Shown in pieces: positions 21,264 through 32,267 of a stretch of 64,000 nucleotides of DNA. A model generated the notes under the pieces. The model had not been told where the DNA came from. It saw only the letters and a list, made by a program, of their open reading frames with translations, and searched no databases. Each line of letters starts with the position of its first letter. The first letter of the stretch is position 1. The translations under genes were made by a program, and so were the position numbers. The stretch is from Geosiphon pyriformis (lineage: Eukaryota; Glomeromycota; Glomeromycetes; Archaeosporales; Geosiphonaceae): the NCBI GenBank assembly GCA_016748015.1, contig JAAOMT010000607.1, positions 282,017 through 346,016 of the forward strand. The letters run 5' to 3'.

Positions 21264-23400
21264 GTGGCAAAATCAGAAATCATAGGGACAAACTATTTAG
21301 AATTCGCCAAATTCTTGTTTTAGCAGTACAATCAACAATTAGAATTAAACAATAATCATTTCTCAGCAGAATTAGCCTTTAACTTCTACATCAATAATAA
21401 AATCACAGATTGCTTAGAAGGAACAGTTAACATTGAATCAGCAAGAAAAAACTTCTATACAGAATTATTTCAACATACCAGCTTACTAAGAAACTACAGT
21501 TTTATACCAATTATTAAAGAAATCAATCAAACCATTGAAAGATATACACAACAACAATTCCCTATCACTTATGCAGATAAAGACAAAGGAAGATTGCAAA
21601 CCCCAACAGTAACACCCAAACAAATACAACCACCTAATTAGAAGAAAACCTGAGTTGAATTACCCACCAATCCATCATACTATTATACACCCAGAAGTGC
21701 CATTAACATTTCATCAACAGACATGTCCACATCAAACATGACTTCAACTTTTGGATGCTTTTCATTCCAAAGTAAACAAAAAAAAGCAGAGTTATTAGAA
21801 TCATATGGCAATTACTTTGAAGGATTTAAATCATAATTGCCAACACCATCAGAATTCCAATTACCACCATCCCAACCAGATTTCGGAAACGCAAGTCTCT
21901 GGAAGATAACGGAATCAGAAAAAGAGGAAAAAGAATCTGAAGATCAAGAATTTACTTACCAGAACCCAATCCCAGAAAACCCGAACATTGAAACCCCAAA
22001 TTTTCAGACTCAGCAAAATCTAAATTTAGAAAATCCAGAAATTAAAACTCCAAATTTTCAAACACAGCACAATCAGAATGATCAAAATTCTGACATCAAT
22101 AATTAACAACACTTACCTCCAGTAATTATGATCAATCTACCCTTACCTCCATTAATCAACAAACAGCAATAGCAGCTACTTTAACTGCCCCAACAATCAC
22201 AACAGTCACTTTTACCACTGCAACAACAACTTCAACAATCACTACAACAACAAATCATAGCACCAATGGTATATGCTCCTATTGCCAAACTTGAAAAATT
22301 TACTGGCAAAGAGGACGACACCCAAGTGTGGCTAAACAATGTAGAGAAAGCCATCATGACCAATAGATGGGATAATGCCAGAGCCATGCAGGCCATTTTT
22401 TATTTTCTCCAAAATACCACCAATTCATAGTATCAAAGCTTGGTCAACAAATCTGTAGATTTCAATGCATTCAAGCTTGCATTTCTACAATACTTTAGCA
22501 ACAATAATAGTATTAATTGGCTAGCAAACACTTTCACTACTATTAAACAAGGGGAAAATGAAGCAGTCACTACTTACCTAGGACACTTCCATAGGAATCT
22601 GTGCCAAATTCAAGCAATCCAGACTGACTATTTTACAGCACCACAAATTCTAAACCAATTTATTAGAGGCCTGTACAGTAGTATCCTCCAACGCATATGT
22701 CCAATGCATCTAGCAGATCTTCAAGCTGCAGTTACTAATGTCAGAGATTTTGAAGCAGCTGAACTCAAAGCCAACCATGCCCAAGCCGTAAATCTAGTGA
22801 TAAATAAATCATCTGAATTGGATTCCAAATTGAAACAATTTAGTGATTTCATTAACCAAAAGCTGGAAGGGTACTTAGCTGACAATCGCACAATTTATTA
22901 GCCACTCCAATGATGCAATAATTTAGGAATCACAAATTGTCCACAAAATCAGTCACATTCTTCATCATCATCTAATCAGCTGTGGCAGCAAAAGACACAT
23001 ATCTGCCACTACTGTGGTAAACAAGAACATTTGAGAATTGATTGTTGGTAAAAATAAAAAACCAATGATTGGAAAATCAATATCGAAACCCTGATCACAG
23101 GTTTCCAACTCCGAGTTATCAATCAAGCTCAGCAACATATCAACCAACTTACCTGCCAATAATGCAACAGCCAATATATCAACCACCCATATATTAACCT
23201 CCAGTTTATCAACTACAGCTGCCAATAATATATTAACCACTGCAGCCACAAATAATTTATCAGACACCTGCAATGCAAACACCATCATCAAATCCAGCTC
23301 AAATGACATCAGGGAACTCTAGATCAAAAGTTATTTAAAACTAGAGATTGGCAATGGTTGTTCACCAACCAATCTCCAGTTCATCCAACCAGCCATTCAG
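21264..23400 (+). pseudogene. Element C gag
   Basis: Starts with GTG at 21264, as in B. N-terminal helical region, then the open stretch 21837-22106, which contains a twofold repeat of a Thr-Pro-Asn-Phe-Gln-Thr-Gln unit. The gag core is at 22264-22901: Leu-Glu-Lys-Phe-Thr-Gly-Lys, Trp-Leu-Asn-Asn, Phe-Leu-Gln-Tyr-Phe-Ser-Asn-Asn. The CCHC knuckle at 23004-23045 is intact (C-x2-C-x4-H-x4-C). The Tyr-Gln-Pro-rich tail is full of stops. At about 23400 the sequence jumps into the dUTPase-RT linker, the deletion junction. Confidence 0.86.
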
Positions 23401-23403
23401 ATT

Positions 23404-24595
23404 ATGACAGCAGTTGGATACTTAACCACTAAAGTTAAGGATCAACCACCAAACTACATTCCAGATTTTCCACAGCTTTGTAAATATGTGGACATTACAT
23501 CACAAACCATCTACAGACGAAGTAAATGTTATCTGCTCCAACCAGAACAATTGGAACAGATAAACATGGGGAATCTAGACCCACTACAACAAATGCAACT
23601 AAAGATGTTATTCAAAAATTTCAATGACATCTTTGCTAGTGAAAATGAATTTGGCTGCATTAACATCATTTAGCATCAGATCAAGACTGGAGATGCAATG
23701 CCAATTAAACAAAGAGCATACAGAGTACCACCAGCCAGTCATGAAATCATTCATTAAGAAATTAACCAAATGCTTGACAATGGGCTAATTTAGCCATCAA
23801 TGAGTCCATGGTCATCACCAATAGTACTGGTCCAGAAGAAGAATGGAAAGATCCATTTCTGTGTAGACTATTGAAAACTGAATGAAGTAACCAAAGGTGA
23901 TAGCTATCCAACTCCAAAGATCCAAGAACTATTTGATGCTTTTGGAGGAAATAAATGGTTTTCGGCACTGGATTTAGATAGTGGTTACTGGCAAGTAGCC
24001 ATGAGTCTAGCTGATAAAGAGAAAACAGCATTTACCACAAGAGAAAGAAACTTTGAGTTTAAAGTAATGCCAATTGGCTTGATGAATGCTTCAGCAACAT
24101 TCCAGCAACTTATGGAAATTGTCTATATTGGATTACTATGGAAATCAGTAATCATATATCTGGATAACACCAATGTGTTCTCAAAAACATTTGATAACTA
24201 TTTGCACCATTTCTAGCAAGTGTTCAAAAGATTAAGAAGAGTCGGATTAAAACTAAATGCAATCAAATGTTTTTTTGGAAAAACAGAACTAAAATTCTTG
24301 GGACATGTTATAAGCAAAGATGGCATCAAAACAGATCCAGATAAGATTGAAGTTGTCAAGAACTTTTCAGTACCAAACAATCTCACAGAACTAAGAGCAT
24401 TCTTGGGATTTGCAGGCTATTATCACTGTTTTATCAAAGACTTTTCGAAACTGGCTCAACTACTTCACCATTTACAAACCAAGAATGTGAAGTATAAATG
24501 GACCAAAGCTTAACAAGAAGTGTTTGACACATTAAGAAGAAAGCTTATCCAAGCTCCAATATTAATGTATCCAAATTACAGTAAACTATTTATAA
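23404..24595 (+). pseudogene. Element C linker and reverse transcriptase
   Basis: Begins with Val-Gly-Tyr-Leu-Thr-Thr, the end of the linker that follows dUTPase in B. Fingers motif Phe-Cys-Val-Asp-Tyr near 23858; Leu-Asp-Ser-Gly-Tyr-Trp-Gln-Val near 23970; the palm 24001-24216 has the box Tyr-Leu-Asp-Asn (about 24159-24170). The thumb is at 24220-24513. Stops are few and sit at Gln and Trp codons (for example TAA for CAA near 23757, TGA for TGG near 23872). Apart from the Asp-to-Asn change, this is the most readable RT here. Confidence 0.88.
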
Positions 24596-24950
24596 TCACC
24601 ATTGATGCATCAGGTTAAGTATTGGAAGCAGTACTATCACAAAAAAGACTAGATAGAAAAGAGCATTCAGTAGTTTATGCCAGTAGAAGCTTAAGTCTAG
24701 CTGAGAAGAACTATGGAACTCCAGCACTAGAACACTTAGCTATCTATTGGGCTGTTATCAAATAGAAAAAATACTTGAGTCAAAAGTTTGAGATGTACAC
24801 TAATCACAAAGGATTGACTTCAATCCAGAGACAAAAATTTGCAGATGACTGCCATGCCAGATGGAAAATAGAACTTTCACCATTTAATTATACAGTACAT
24901 TATAAAAAAGAAAAAAACAATAGAAATGCTGACGGTTTGTTATGAATGAG
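24596..24950 (+). pseudogene. Element C RNase H
   Basis: The only gypsy copy that keeps the first Asp (Thr-Ile-Asp-Ala-Ser-Gly). Glu (Leu-Glu-His-Leu) and the last Asp (Ala-Asp-Gly-Leu-Leu) are also present, but the third acid is Asn (Tyr-Thr-Asn-His-Lys). Stops at Gln (TAA after Ser-Gly) and Trp (Lys-Trp). Confidence 0.83.
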
Positions 24951-24999
24951 ACAAATCTAAAGACATTTCAACCCAAAAAAATATAACAAAACATAAATA

Positions 25000-26375
25000 T
25001 ACAAAAATACCAACAACTTCAACATTATATAAATACCCAATTGTTCAAAAAGAAATTATCTCAAAAAGAACAAAGAAACATAAAACAACAATCAAAATAT
25101 TTTATCAATCATCAAAATATACTTTACTAAAAGAACAGAAGAAATTCAGATCAACCAACCAGAGTAATTACAGAACCAAAGAAAAAGACAATATTATTTA
25201 ACATGCACTCAGATCCAACAGCAGGACATTTTTATAAAGAAGCAACCATGAAAAGAACTAGAAAAAGATATTATTGGCCATTAATGTATCCAGATATTAT
25301 CTAATATGTTCAAAATTGTGATGCTTGTTAGAGAAGAGGTGGAACAAAAACCAGTGAACCATTGAGGCCAATCAAAGTGGGACAACCATTCAACCACATT
25401 GGAATTAATTTAGTTGAACCATTAACAATCACTAGCAGAGACAACAGATATATTGCAGTAATCATGGATTATCTCACAAAATGGCCAGAAGCAAAAGCCA
25501 TTCAAAGAGCAGATACAGAATCTGTTGCCAAATTCGTTCATCAAGATTTGATTTGTCAACATGGATGTCTAAAAAAACTACTATCAGATCAAAGAACTCA
25601 TTTTGTGAACAAAACATTGACAGAATTAAGTCAAAGATTTGGAATCAAAAGACTATTGTCATCACCATACCATCCACAAACCAATGGATTAGTAGAAAAA
25701 TTCAATAAAACACTGTGTGAAGCAATTGCCAAGATCAGTCAAAAAAACCAGAACAAATGGGATTTGTTCATATCATTAGTATTATTTGCTTATTGGACAA
25801 TGAAGCAAAACACTACACAAGCAACACTATTTGAATTAGTATATGGTAGAACAGCAACATTACCAGTTAAGATAGAAGTTAATATTTATCTAGTAGAACC
25901 AATAACTGAAGATAATTTTCAGAAAACATTGCTAAGAAGAACATATGACTTGATGAAAACTCTAGAAAACAAGTGACGAAGAACAGCCAATAACATTCAG
26001 AAGTCACAAGAAAAACCAAAAAAAAGACATGATAACCAACTATCAGATAAACCAGTTGAATTCAAGATTGAAAACAAAGTACTGTTACATCATACCAAAG
26101 CAGAAAAACAATGGAGTGGAAAATTTGACTCCACATGGGACAGACCATTTCACATAGAAGAAATTCTTGGAAATAGAGCTTATAAATTAAAATAAGACAA
26201 CAAAATTTTAGCCAAAGCAGCACATGGTGATTGACTGAAACTATATCACCAGATAGTATCATCATCCACCAATAACATTTCACAACTGGGAGTACAAAAA
26301 ATAATAGTTCAACCAGATGAGATTCCACAAGATCTGGAACTAATCATAGTTATTGAACCAAACATGTCAAATTGA
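25000..26375 (+). pseudogene. Element C integrase
   Basis: The zinc region is complete in type: His-Ser-Asp ... Gly-His-Phe, then Cys-Asp-Ala-Cys, with a TAG for Gln directly after. The core 25362-25976 is open for 204 residues. The first catalytic Asp is Asn (Gly-Ile-Asn-Leu); the second Asp (Leu-Ser-Asp-Gln) and the Glu (Leu-Val-Glu-Lys-Phe) are kept. The GPY/F-like Pro-Phe-His-Ile is near 26145. The reading ends at TGA 26373-26375, the stop shared with the other copies. Confidence 0.87.
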
Positions 26376-26429
26376 ACAACCAAAAGAGTATATAAAGACA
26401 CAGTACATGTGACAAAAGCAACCAAGAAA

Positions 26430-27065
26430 ATGGAAATACCAGATCATATTCATACTATAGCTCAACAATTGTTCCAGGCCTTAAATCAACAACAGTTAAA
26501 CATGGAAATTGTTATTAACACCCAAATAATTTGCTATTGAAACATCAAAAGAAAGACAAAGAATACACTATATCAGTGACCACCAAAGAATGATAAAAAC
26601 TGAACAGATAACTTAATAAAAAAAGTAAAAACCACTTTTGAGAAAAAATCTATTATGACACTAACAGAAGAGCTTACAAAAAAAAATTGGAAGCAATGGA
26701 CAAAACAACTTCTAATATCATATTGCTACTACCAGTTAGGTCAAAAGTTGAATATTCAGGAATTGTATATCAACAAATCTAAAAGAATATTCAACCAAGA
26801 CATAATACAACAAATTGAAGAATTTATCAAAAAGAAAACAAATTCAATACTACATGTTAAAACAATGTACCGACTACACAACATATTTCAGAATTATTCA
26901 GAAATACTGTTACACTCTGACATGGAAACCATAACCATTAACCAATGGAAAAGAATAAACAATACACAAGTAGAAAACATGAGGAACAGAGTCAAACAAA
27001 CAATACTTAAAAAAGAAGTATTAGAATTAATTCAAAACAAAGATTTCAATGGAGCTCAATATTAA
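26430..27065 (+). pseudogene. Element C third ORF, type I (best copy)
   Basis: ATG at 26430, 55 bp after the integrase stop. The N-terminal helix has Ala-Gln-Gln-Leu-Phe-Gln-Ala-Leu. A compensated frame change in the middle is followed by the open stretch 26655-27065 (136 residues) with Trp-Lys-Gln-Trp, Tyr-Cys-Tyr-Tyr-Gln-Leu, Leu-Asn-Ile-Gln-Glu-Leu-Tyr, Gln-Ile-Glu-Glu-Phe and the end Ala-Gln-Tyr-stop. The TAA overlaps the polypurine tract. No signal peptide, membrane helix or known motif, so not env-like. It could be nucleic-acid binding or a Gag partner; this is speculation. Confidence 0.66.
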
Positions 27066-27079
27066 AAGAGAGGAGATAA
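27064..27079 (+). other. Polypurine tract of element C
   Basis: AAAAGAGAGGAGATAA directly before the 3' LTR. Confidence 0.85.
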
Positions 27080-27940
27080 TGTTACTCATAAAAAGAAAAC
27101 AGATATAGAAAATAGTAGACCAATAAGTAAGTAGTTAGCATGTAAACACATTGTTCAGCAATATGGAGCAATATCAGAAATTATGGCACATTGCTCAGCA
27201 ATATGGAGCAATGTCAGAAATCATAGCACATCACTCAGCAATATGGAGCAATGTTAAGAAGATATGACACATTGCTCAGCAATGTGAGCATTGCTTGGGA
27301 AATTATAGCACATCACTCAAGAATATGAGCGATTTTATAGAACCCAAATTATGTATATATAGTAGTAGTGCTAGAAGTAGAAAAAACAGAATCCATCAGT
27401 TAAAAACCTTTCACATTACAAATATCAATAAATAATTATTCACTATCTCAATTCACTTTCCACTATTAATACTTCATGTTGATAGTAATAGATACTTAAC
27501 CACACTGGAACAATAGCTCTTGATTATGGCTATTAACAGAATACTAACTTGCAATTGCTTTTGTTTATTTTTTTATTTTTTATTTTATTTCTTTTTGTTA
27601 TTTCTTTGGTTTTACTAAATTGATTAAGGATTAAGCACTGAGATACAGACGTTATAAAAACTGGTAAAAAACCCATGAAACAAGGATAGAACACTCATAG
27701 ATTTGAGGATAGCTTATCAGGAGAATTACTGGCCACCATGCTAAGAAAGAAATTTGACAGAATTGTGATTCCAGGAGGCTACTAAAAACAACTATTAAAT
27801 CTCTGTCCATTATACAAAAAACTCCACAACAAAACCTTCAGAACAACCAAAACCTTCAGATATCAACACCAGAGTACCAACCAAGCACCAAGTTACAGAT
27901 TTGTTATTTAACTTGAGACCCTAAATAAACATCTGTAACA
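27080..27940 (+). repeat. 3' LTR of element C (type I)
   Basis: Starts TGTTACTCAT and ends ATCTGTAACA. Five repeat units of about 42 bp at 27140-27330, one more than in the 5' LTR. TATA at about 27351-27361. Hairpin at 27462-27486. Confidence 0.93.
27462..27486 (+). other. LTR hairpin, element C 3' copy
   Basis: ACTATTAATA against TGTTGATAGT, loop CTTCA; the two differences from the 5' copy are C-to-T and leave G-U pairs. Confidence 0.77.
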
Positions 27941-28199
27941 ATAATCTGAAGGTTTTGGTTGAGTTTTTTGTATAATGAACAGAGATTCAATAGTGTTTTA
28001 GTAGCCTTCCAGAATTGCAATTCTATTGAATTTTTTTCTTAGCATAGTGGCCAATAATCTAGCAAAAATGTTCTTTTGGTAAGCTATCCTTAAATTTTCA
28101 AGTCTATACCCTTCCTTTGAGGTCTTTTACCAGGCTATCCTTGATGTCAATAATTTAGTGCTTGATCCTCAATCAATTAGTAAACAACAATAAAATCAA

Positions 28200-28258
28200 A
28201 GAAAAGAAAAGAAAAGAAAATAAAATAAAATAAAATAAAATAAAATAAAATAAATAAA
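28200..28258 (-). repeat. AAATA/AAAGA microsatellite within an LTR
   Basis: AAAGA units followed by about ten AAATA units. It corresponds to the T-rich tract of the other LTRs, expanded in this copy; the D 5' LTR (37440-37490) has a shorter, mixed version. Confidence 0.9.
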
Positions 28259-28344
28259 GAAAATAAGCCAATACAATTGTAGATTAGTATTTCATCAATA
28301 GTTGTAATTAAGAACTATTGTTTCAGTGTGGTTAAATATCAATT

Positions 28345-28369
28345 ACTATTAACATGAAGTGTTAATAGT
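28345..28369 (-). other. LTR hairpin, element D 3' copy
   Basis: Plus-strand ACTATTAACA pairs perfectly with TGTTAATAGT around TGAAG. Both arms changed relative to the consensus (C to T on one side, G to A on the other), so pairing is kept. Confidence 0.8.
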
Positions 28370-28726
28370 GGAGAGTATATTTGAAATAGTGAATAATTAT
28401 TTATTAATTTAGAAGGTTGCTTAAATTAAATCTAAACAAGAAGGTCTGTTTTTTCTATTTCTAATACTACCACTATATATACATAATTGAGATTCCTTAA
28501 TTCCTTAATTTTTCACACCAGAAATCCTGGAATTCTTGGAATTCTGCAATTCTTTTAAGGGGAATTCTGGAATTCCGGAATCCTGTAATTCCTCATATAA
28601 GAATTCTGAAATTCTTGGAATCCTGCAATTCCTCTTAGAGAAATTCTGGAATTCCACATTTTACTATGTCTATTTCTGATTGGCTAATTTATATGCTAAT
28701 ATATTTTTTATATTCTATGAATAACA

Positions 28727-28742
28727 TTATTCCCTCTTTTTA
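28727..28742 (-). other. Polypurine tract of element D
   Basis: Read on the minus strand it is AAAAAGAGGGAATAA, next to the LTR start. Confidence 0.85.
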
Positions 28743-29436
28743 ATATTGAGCTCTGTCGAAATCTTTTAAATCTTCTAACTTTAATTTTCTATCTTTGAGT
28801 ATTTCTTGAACTTCTTTTTTGAGAATTACTTGTGTTATTTTGTTTTGTAATTCTTCAAATTAGGCATTGGTTATTTTTCTCATTTGGTTAATAGTAACAA
28901 TGTTCATTCCTGTGTTGAGTAAAATTTCTGGTTAATCTTGAAATTCAGTGTGTAGCCAATAAATAGTTCTTGTTTGTGTGGTCAAATTTTTTTTCCCCAC
29001 AAATTGTTCTAATTGTTGCAATATTGTTGTGTCAAATAATTGTTTTGTTTTATCTGTATATAAATTCTGAATGTTTAAGTATTGTCCCAAGTAAAAGTAA
29101 CAAAAGTTTTTTGAAAATTGTTGTATTTATCAATTCCAGGTTTTTATAGTCAACTCTTAATATTGGGTGACTTTTGGTTGTACTTCTATTGCCAATTTCA
29201 CTTTTGTAATTATTTTGTCAACAATGTTTTCTGTTTTTCTCCGTACTTTATCTTGTGAACTCTTTTTGTTATTTGTGTATCCAATAGTTTGTTGATTGAT
29301 TGTAATTTCTATCTTTTGTTGTTGAATTAATTGACAGAGTTGTTGTGCTAGTAAGTGAATCTTGTCAGTAATTTCCATTTTTCTAATATTTTCTATCATG
29401 TCTATCATGTTTTTTATATTTTTAGTCACTTAATTT
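28743..29436 (-). pseudogene. Element D third ORF, type II
   Basis: After the family stop (TAA, about 29437) a 90-residue open stretch (29157-29429) has Met-Glu-Ile-Thr-Asp-Lys-Ile-His, Ala-Gln-Gln-Leu-Cys-Gln and a Lys-rich helix. The downstream half has Leu-Asn-Ile-Gln-Asn-Leu-Tyr-Thr-Asp-Lys-Thr-Lys and ends Arg-Ala-Gln-Tyr-stop beside the polypurine tract. Stops at Gln and Trp codons only. Same sequence type as in A. Confidence 0.62.
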
Positions 29437-30770
29437 GATGTGTTCATGTCAATGATAATGATTGGTTCTAGATTTCGTGGAATCTCATTTGGTTGGACTA
29501 GTATTCTCTGTACTCCCAATTGTAGAATATTACTGGTGGATGATGTTGTTATCTTGTAATATGGTTTAAGTTGATTACTATGTACTGCTTTGGCCAAAAT
29601 TTTGTTGTTCTATCTTAATTTATAAGCTTTATTTCCTAGAATTTCTTCTATGTGAAATGGTTTGTCCTATTTGAAGTCAAATTTTCTACTCTATTGTTTT
29701 TCCATTTTGGTATAATATAAGAGTACTTTGTCTCTAATCTTGAATTTAACTGGTTTATCTGGTAGTTGGTTATCATGTCATTTTTTTTGTTTTTTTTGTG
29801 ACTTTTGAATATTATTAACTGCTCTTTGCCATTTGTTTTTTAGTGTTTCTATTAAGTTATATGTTCTTCTTAACAATGTTTCTTGAAAATTGTCTTCTGT
29901 TATTGGTTTAGCTAGATATGTGTTAACTTTTATTTCTACTGGTAGTGTTGCTATTCTACTATAAACTAATTCAAATGGTGTTGTTTGTATAGTGTCTTGC
30001 TTTATTGTCTGATAAGCAAATAATACTAATGGTATAAACAAATCTTATTTGTCTTGATTTTTTTGGCTGATCTTGGCAATTGTTTTACACAGTGTTCTAT
30101 TGAATCTTTCAATTAAGCCACTTGTTTGTGGATAATATGGTAATAATAATGGTTTTTTTTTTCTAAATCTTTGACTCAGTTCTGCTAATGTTCTATTTAC
30201 AAAGTGAGTTCCTTGGTCGAATAGTAATTCTTTTGGACATCTGTGTCAATAAATTAGATTTTGGTGAATGAATTTGGCAATGAATTCTGCATCTGCTCTT
30301 TGAATGGCTTTTGCTTCTGGCCATTTGATAAGATAATTTATGACTACTGTAATATATCTGTTGTCTCTGCTGGTAATTGTTAATAGACTGACTAAATCAA
30401 TTCCAATATAATCAAATGATTGTCCCACTTGGATTGACCTTAATGGTTTACTTGGTCTTGTTTCTCTTCTTTTCTGACAAGCATCACAATTTTAAACATA
30501 TTGGATAATATATGGATGGCCAATAGTATCTTTTTCTAGTTCTTTCTATGGTTGCTTCTTTATGAAAATGTTCTGCTGTTGGATCTGAGTGCATATTGAA
30601 TAATATTGTCTCTTTTTCTGGTTCTGTAATTACTTTGGTTAGTTGATCTGAATTTCTTCTGTTCTTCTGATAAAGTATATTTTGGTGAGTAATAAAATAT
30701 TTGGATTGTTGTTTGATGTTGTTTTGTTTTTTTTGAGATAATTTTTTCTTGAACAATTGGTTATTTATAT
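29437..30770 (-). pseudogene. Element D integrase
   Basis: Zinc region intact in type (His-Ser-Asp ... Glu-His-Phe, Cys-Asp-Ala-Cys) but frameshifted near 30500. The core keeps Asp (Gly-Ile-Asp-Leu, about 30400), Asp (Leu-Phe-Asp-Gln-Gly, about 30215) and Glu (Leu-Ile-Glu-Arg-Phe-Asn, about 30105). The open stretch 29778-30041 covers the region after the core, and the GPY/F-like part is near 29665. With A, one of two copies with an unbroken catalytic triad. Confidence 0.85.
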
Positions 30771-30834
30771 AATGTTAAAGTTGTTGATATTTTTGTGTAT
30801 TCATCTTTTTGTTATATTTTTGGGTTGAAATATT

Positions 30835-31235
30835 CTTAAATTTGTCTTATTCGCAATAAACTGTTAGTGTTTCTGTTTTCTTTTTCTTTTTTATAATGTA
30901 CTGTATATTTGAATAATAAAAGTTCTATTTTCTATTGAATGTGACAATTGTCTTCAAATTCTTGCTTCTGGATTGAAGTCAATCTTTTATGGTCTGTGTA
31001 GATATCAAATTTCTGGCTCAAGTATTTTTTCTATTTTATGACTGCTTAGTAAATAGCTAAGTGTTCTATAGTTTTTTTCCACTGGACTTAAACTTTGGTT
31101 GGCGTATGTTACTGGATGTTCTCTTCCATCTGGTTTTTTTTGTAATAATACTGCTTTCAATGCTTGACCTGATATATTAGTAGTGATGATAAATGACTTG
31201 CTGTGGTCTGAATAAATCAATACTGGAGCTTGGAT
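30835..31235 (-). pseudogene. Element D RNase H
   Basis: The first Asp is Asn (Thr-Asn-Ile-Ser-Gly). Gly-Gln-Ala-Leu and Asp-Gly-Arg-Glu-His-Pro-Val are clear. Beyond the Tyr-Arg-Thr block (about 31060) a frame change scrambles the Glu region; Tyr-Thr-Asp-His-Lys is readable near 30995. Confidence 0.78.
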
Positions 31236-32265
31236 GAGCTTTCTTCTTAGTGTATTAAAAGCTTCTTGCTGGGTTTCTGTCCATTCATATTTCACATTTT
31301 TGGTTTGGAGTTGGTGTAATGGCTGAGCCAGTTTAAAAAAATTCTTGATAAAACAGCAATAGTATCCTGTGAATCCCAAGAATGTTCTTAATTCTGTGAG
31401 ATTATTTGGTACTGGAAAGTTCTTGACAACTTCAATCTTGTTTGAATCCATTTTGATGCTGTCTTTGCTCATAACATGTCCCAAAAACTTGAGTTTTGTT
31501 TTGCCAAAGAAACACTTAATTGCATTCAGTTTCAATTTTGCATGTCTGAGTCTCTCGAACATTTGTTGTAGATGATGAAGATGGTCATTAAATGTCTTTG
31601 AAAATACATTAGTGTTATCTAAGTATACAACTACTGATTTTCATAGTAATCCTGTGTAAACAATTTCCATTAGCCATTGGAATGTGGCTGGTGTGTTCAT
31701 TAATCTAAATGACATAACTTTAAATTCAAAATTTTCTTCTCTTGTAGTAAATGCCATTTTTTTTTGTCAGTTAAATTCATGGCTACTTGCCAGTAATCAC
31801 TCTTTAGGTCTAATGTTAAGAATCATTTGTTTCCTCCAAAAGTATCAAATAGTTCCTGAATTCATGAAGTTGGATAGCTGTCTCCACAAGTAACTTCATT
31901 GAGTTTCTTATAATCTATACAGAAGTGAATCTTCTCATTTTTTTTCTGAATTAGTACTACTGGTAATGACTATGAATTCATTAATGGCTAAATTAACCTA
32001 TTGTCTAACATCCAATTGATCTCTTGACAAATAATCTCATGGCTGGCTGGCTGGTAGTACTCTATATGCTCTTTGTTTGATTGGTATTGCATCTCCAGTT
32101 TTGATCTGATGCTAAATAATGTTGGTGTGGCCAAATTTATTTTTGCTAGCAAAGATGTCATTGAAATTTTTGAGTAACATCTTAAGTTGCATTCATTAAA
32201 GTGGGTCTAAGTTTTCTATGTTTATCTGTTCCAATTGTTCTGATTAGAGCAGATAATATTTACTT
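31236..32265 (-). pseudogene. Element D reverse transcriptase
   Basis: Fingers motif Phe-Cys-Ile-Asp-Tyr-Lys-Lys near 31915. A frameshift in an A-run lies near 31765. The palm box is Tyr-Leu-Asp-Asn (about 31615-31626) and the thumb 31236-31562 is open. TAG or TAA replaces Gln, and TAG replaces Trp, in the N-terminal half. Confidence 0.85.
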
Positions 32266-32267
32266 TG

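Larger units (their letters stand above)
20383..27940 (+). mobile_element. Element C: internally deleted Ty3/gypsy element inside element D's LTR
   Basis: Two type I LTRs (819 and 861 bp). The flanks ACGA/ATAA differ only at a CpG that would decay to TpA. The internal region is 5.9 kb against about 8.4 kb in B and D, because gag joins directly to the linker downstream of dUTPase at about 23400: protease, both cysteine modules and dUTPase are missing. RT, RNase H, integrase, third ORF and polypurine tract follow. If C moved in this form, its protease came from another copy. Confidence 0.9.
27941..28726 (-). repeat. Element D 3' LTR, inner piece (type II)
   Basis: Continues the LTR begun at 20301-20382; together 868 bp. 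The right boundary is the reverse complement of TGTTATTCATAG. It contains the GGAATTCC-type repeats (28500-28650), the TATA box read on the minus strand (about 28470-28484), the hairpin at 28345-28369 and an (AAATA)n tract. Confidence 0.9.

Noticed and set aside
26430-27065. Third ORF as an envelope-like gene
   Set aside because: No signal peptide, membrane helix or Cys-rich outer domain; the protein is polar and Gln/Lys-rich.
28200-28258. AAATA tract as a separate satellite locus
   Set aside because: It lies at the place of the T-rich tract found in every LTR and is just an expanded version.
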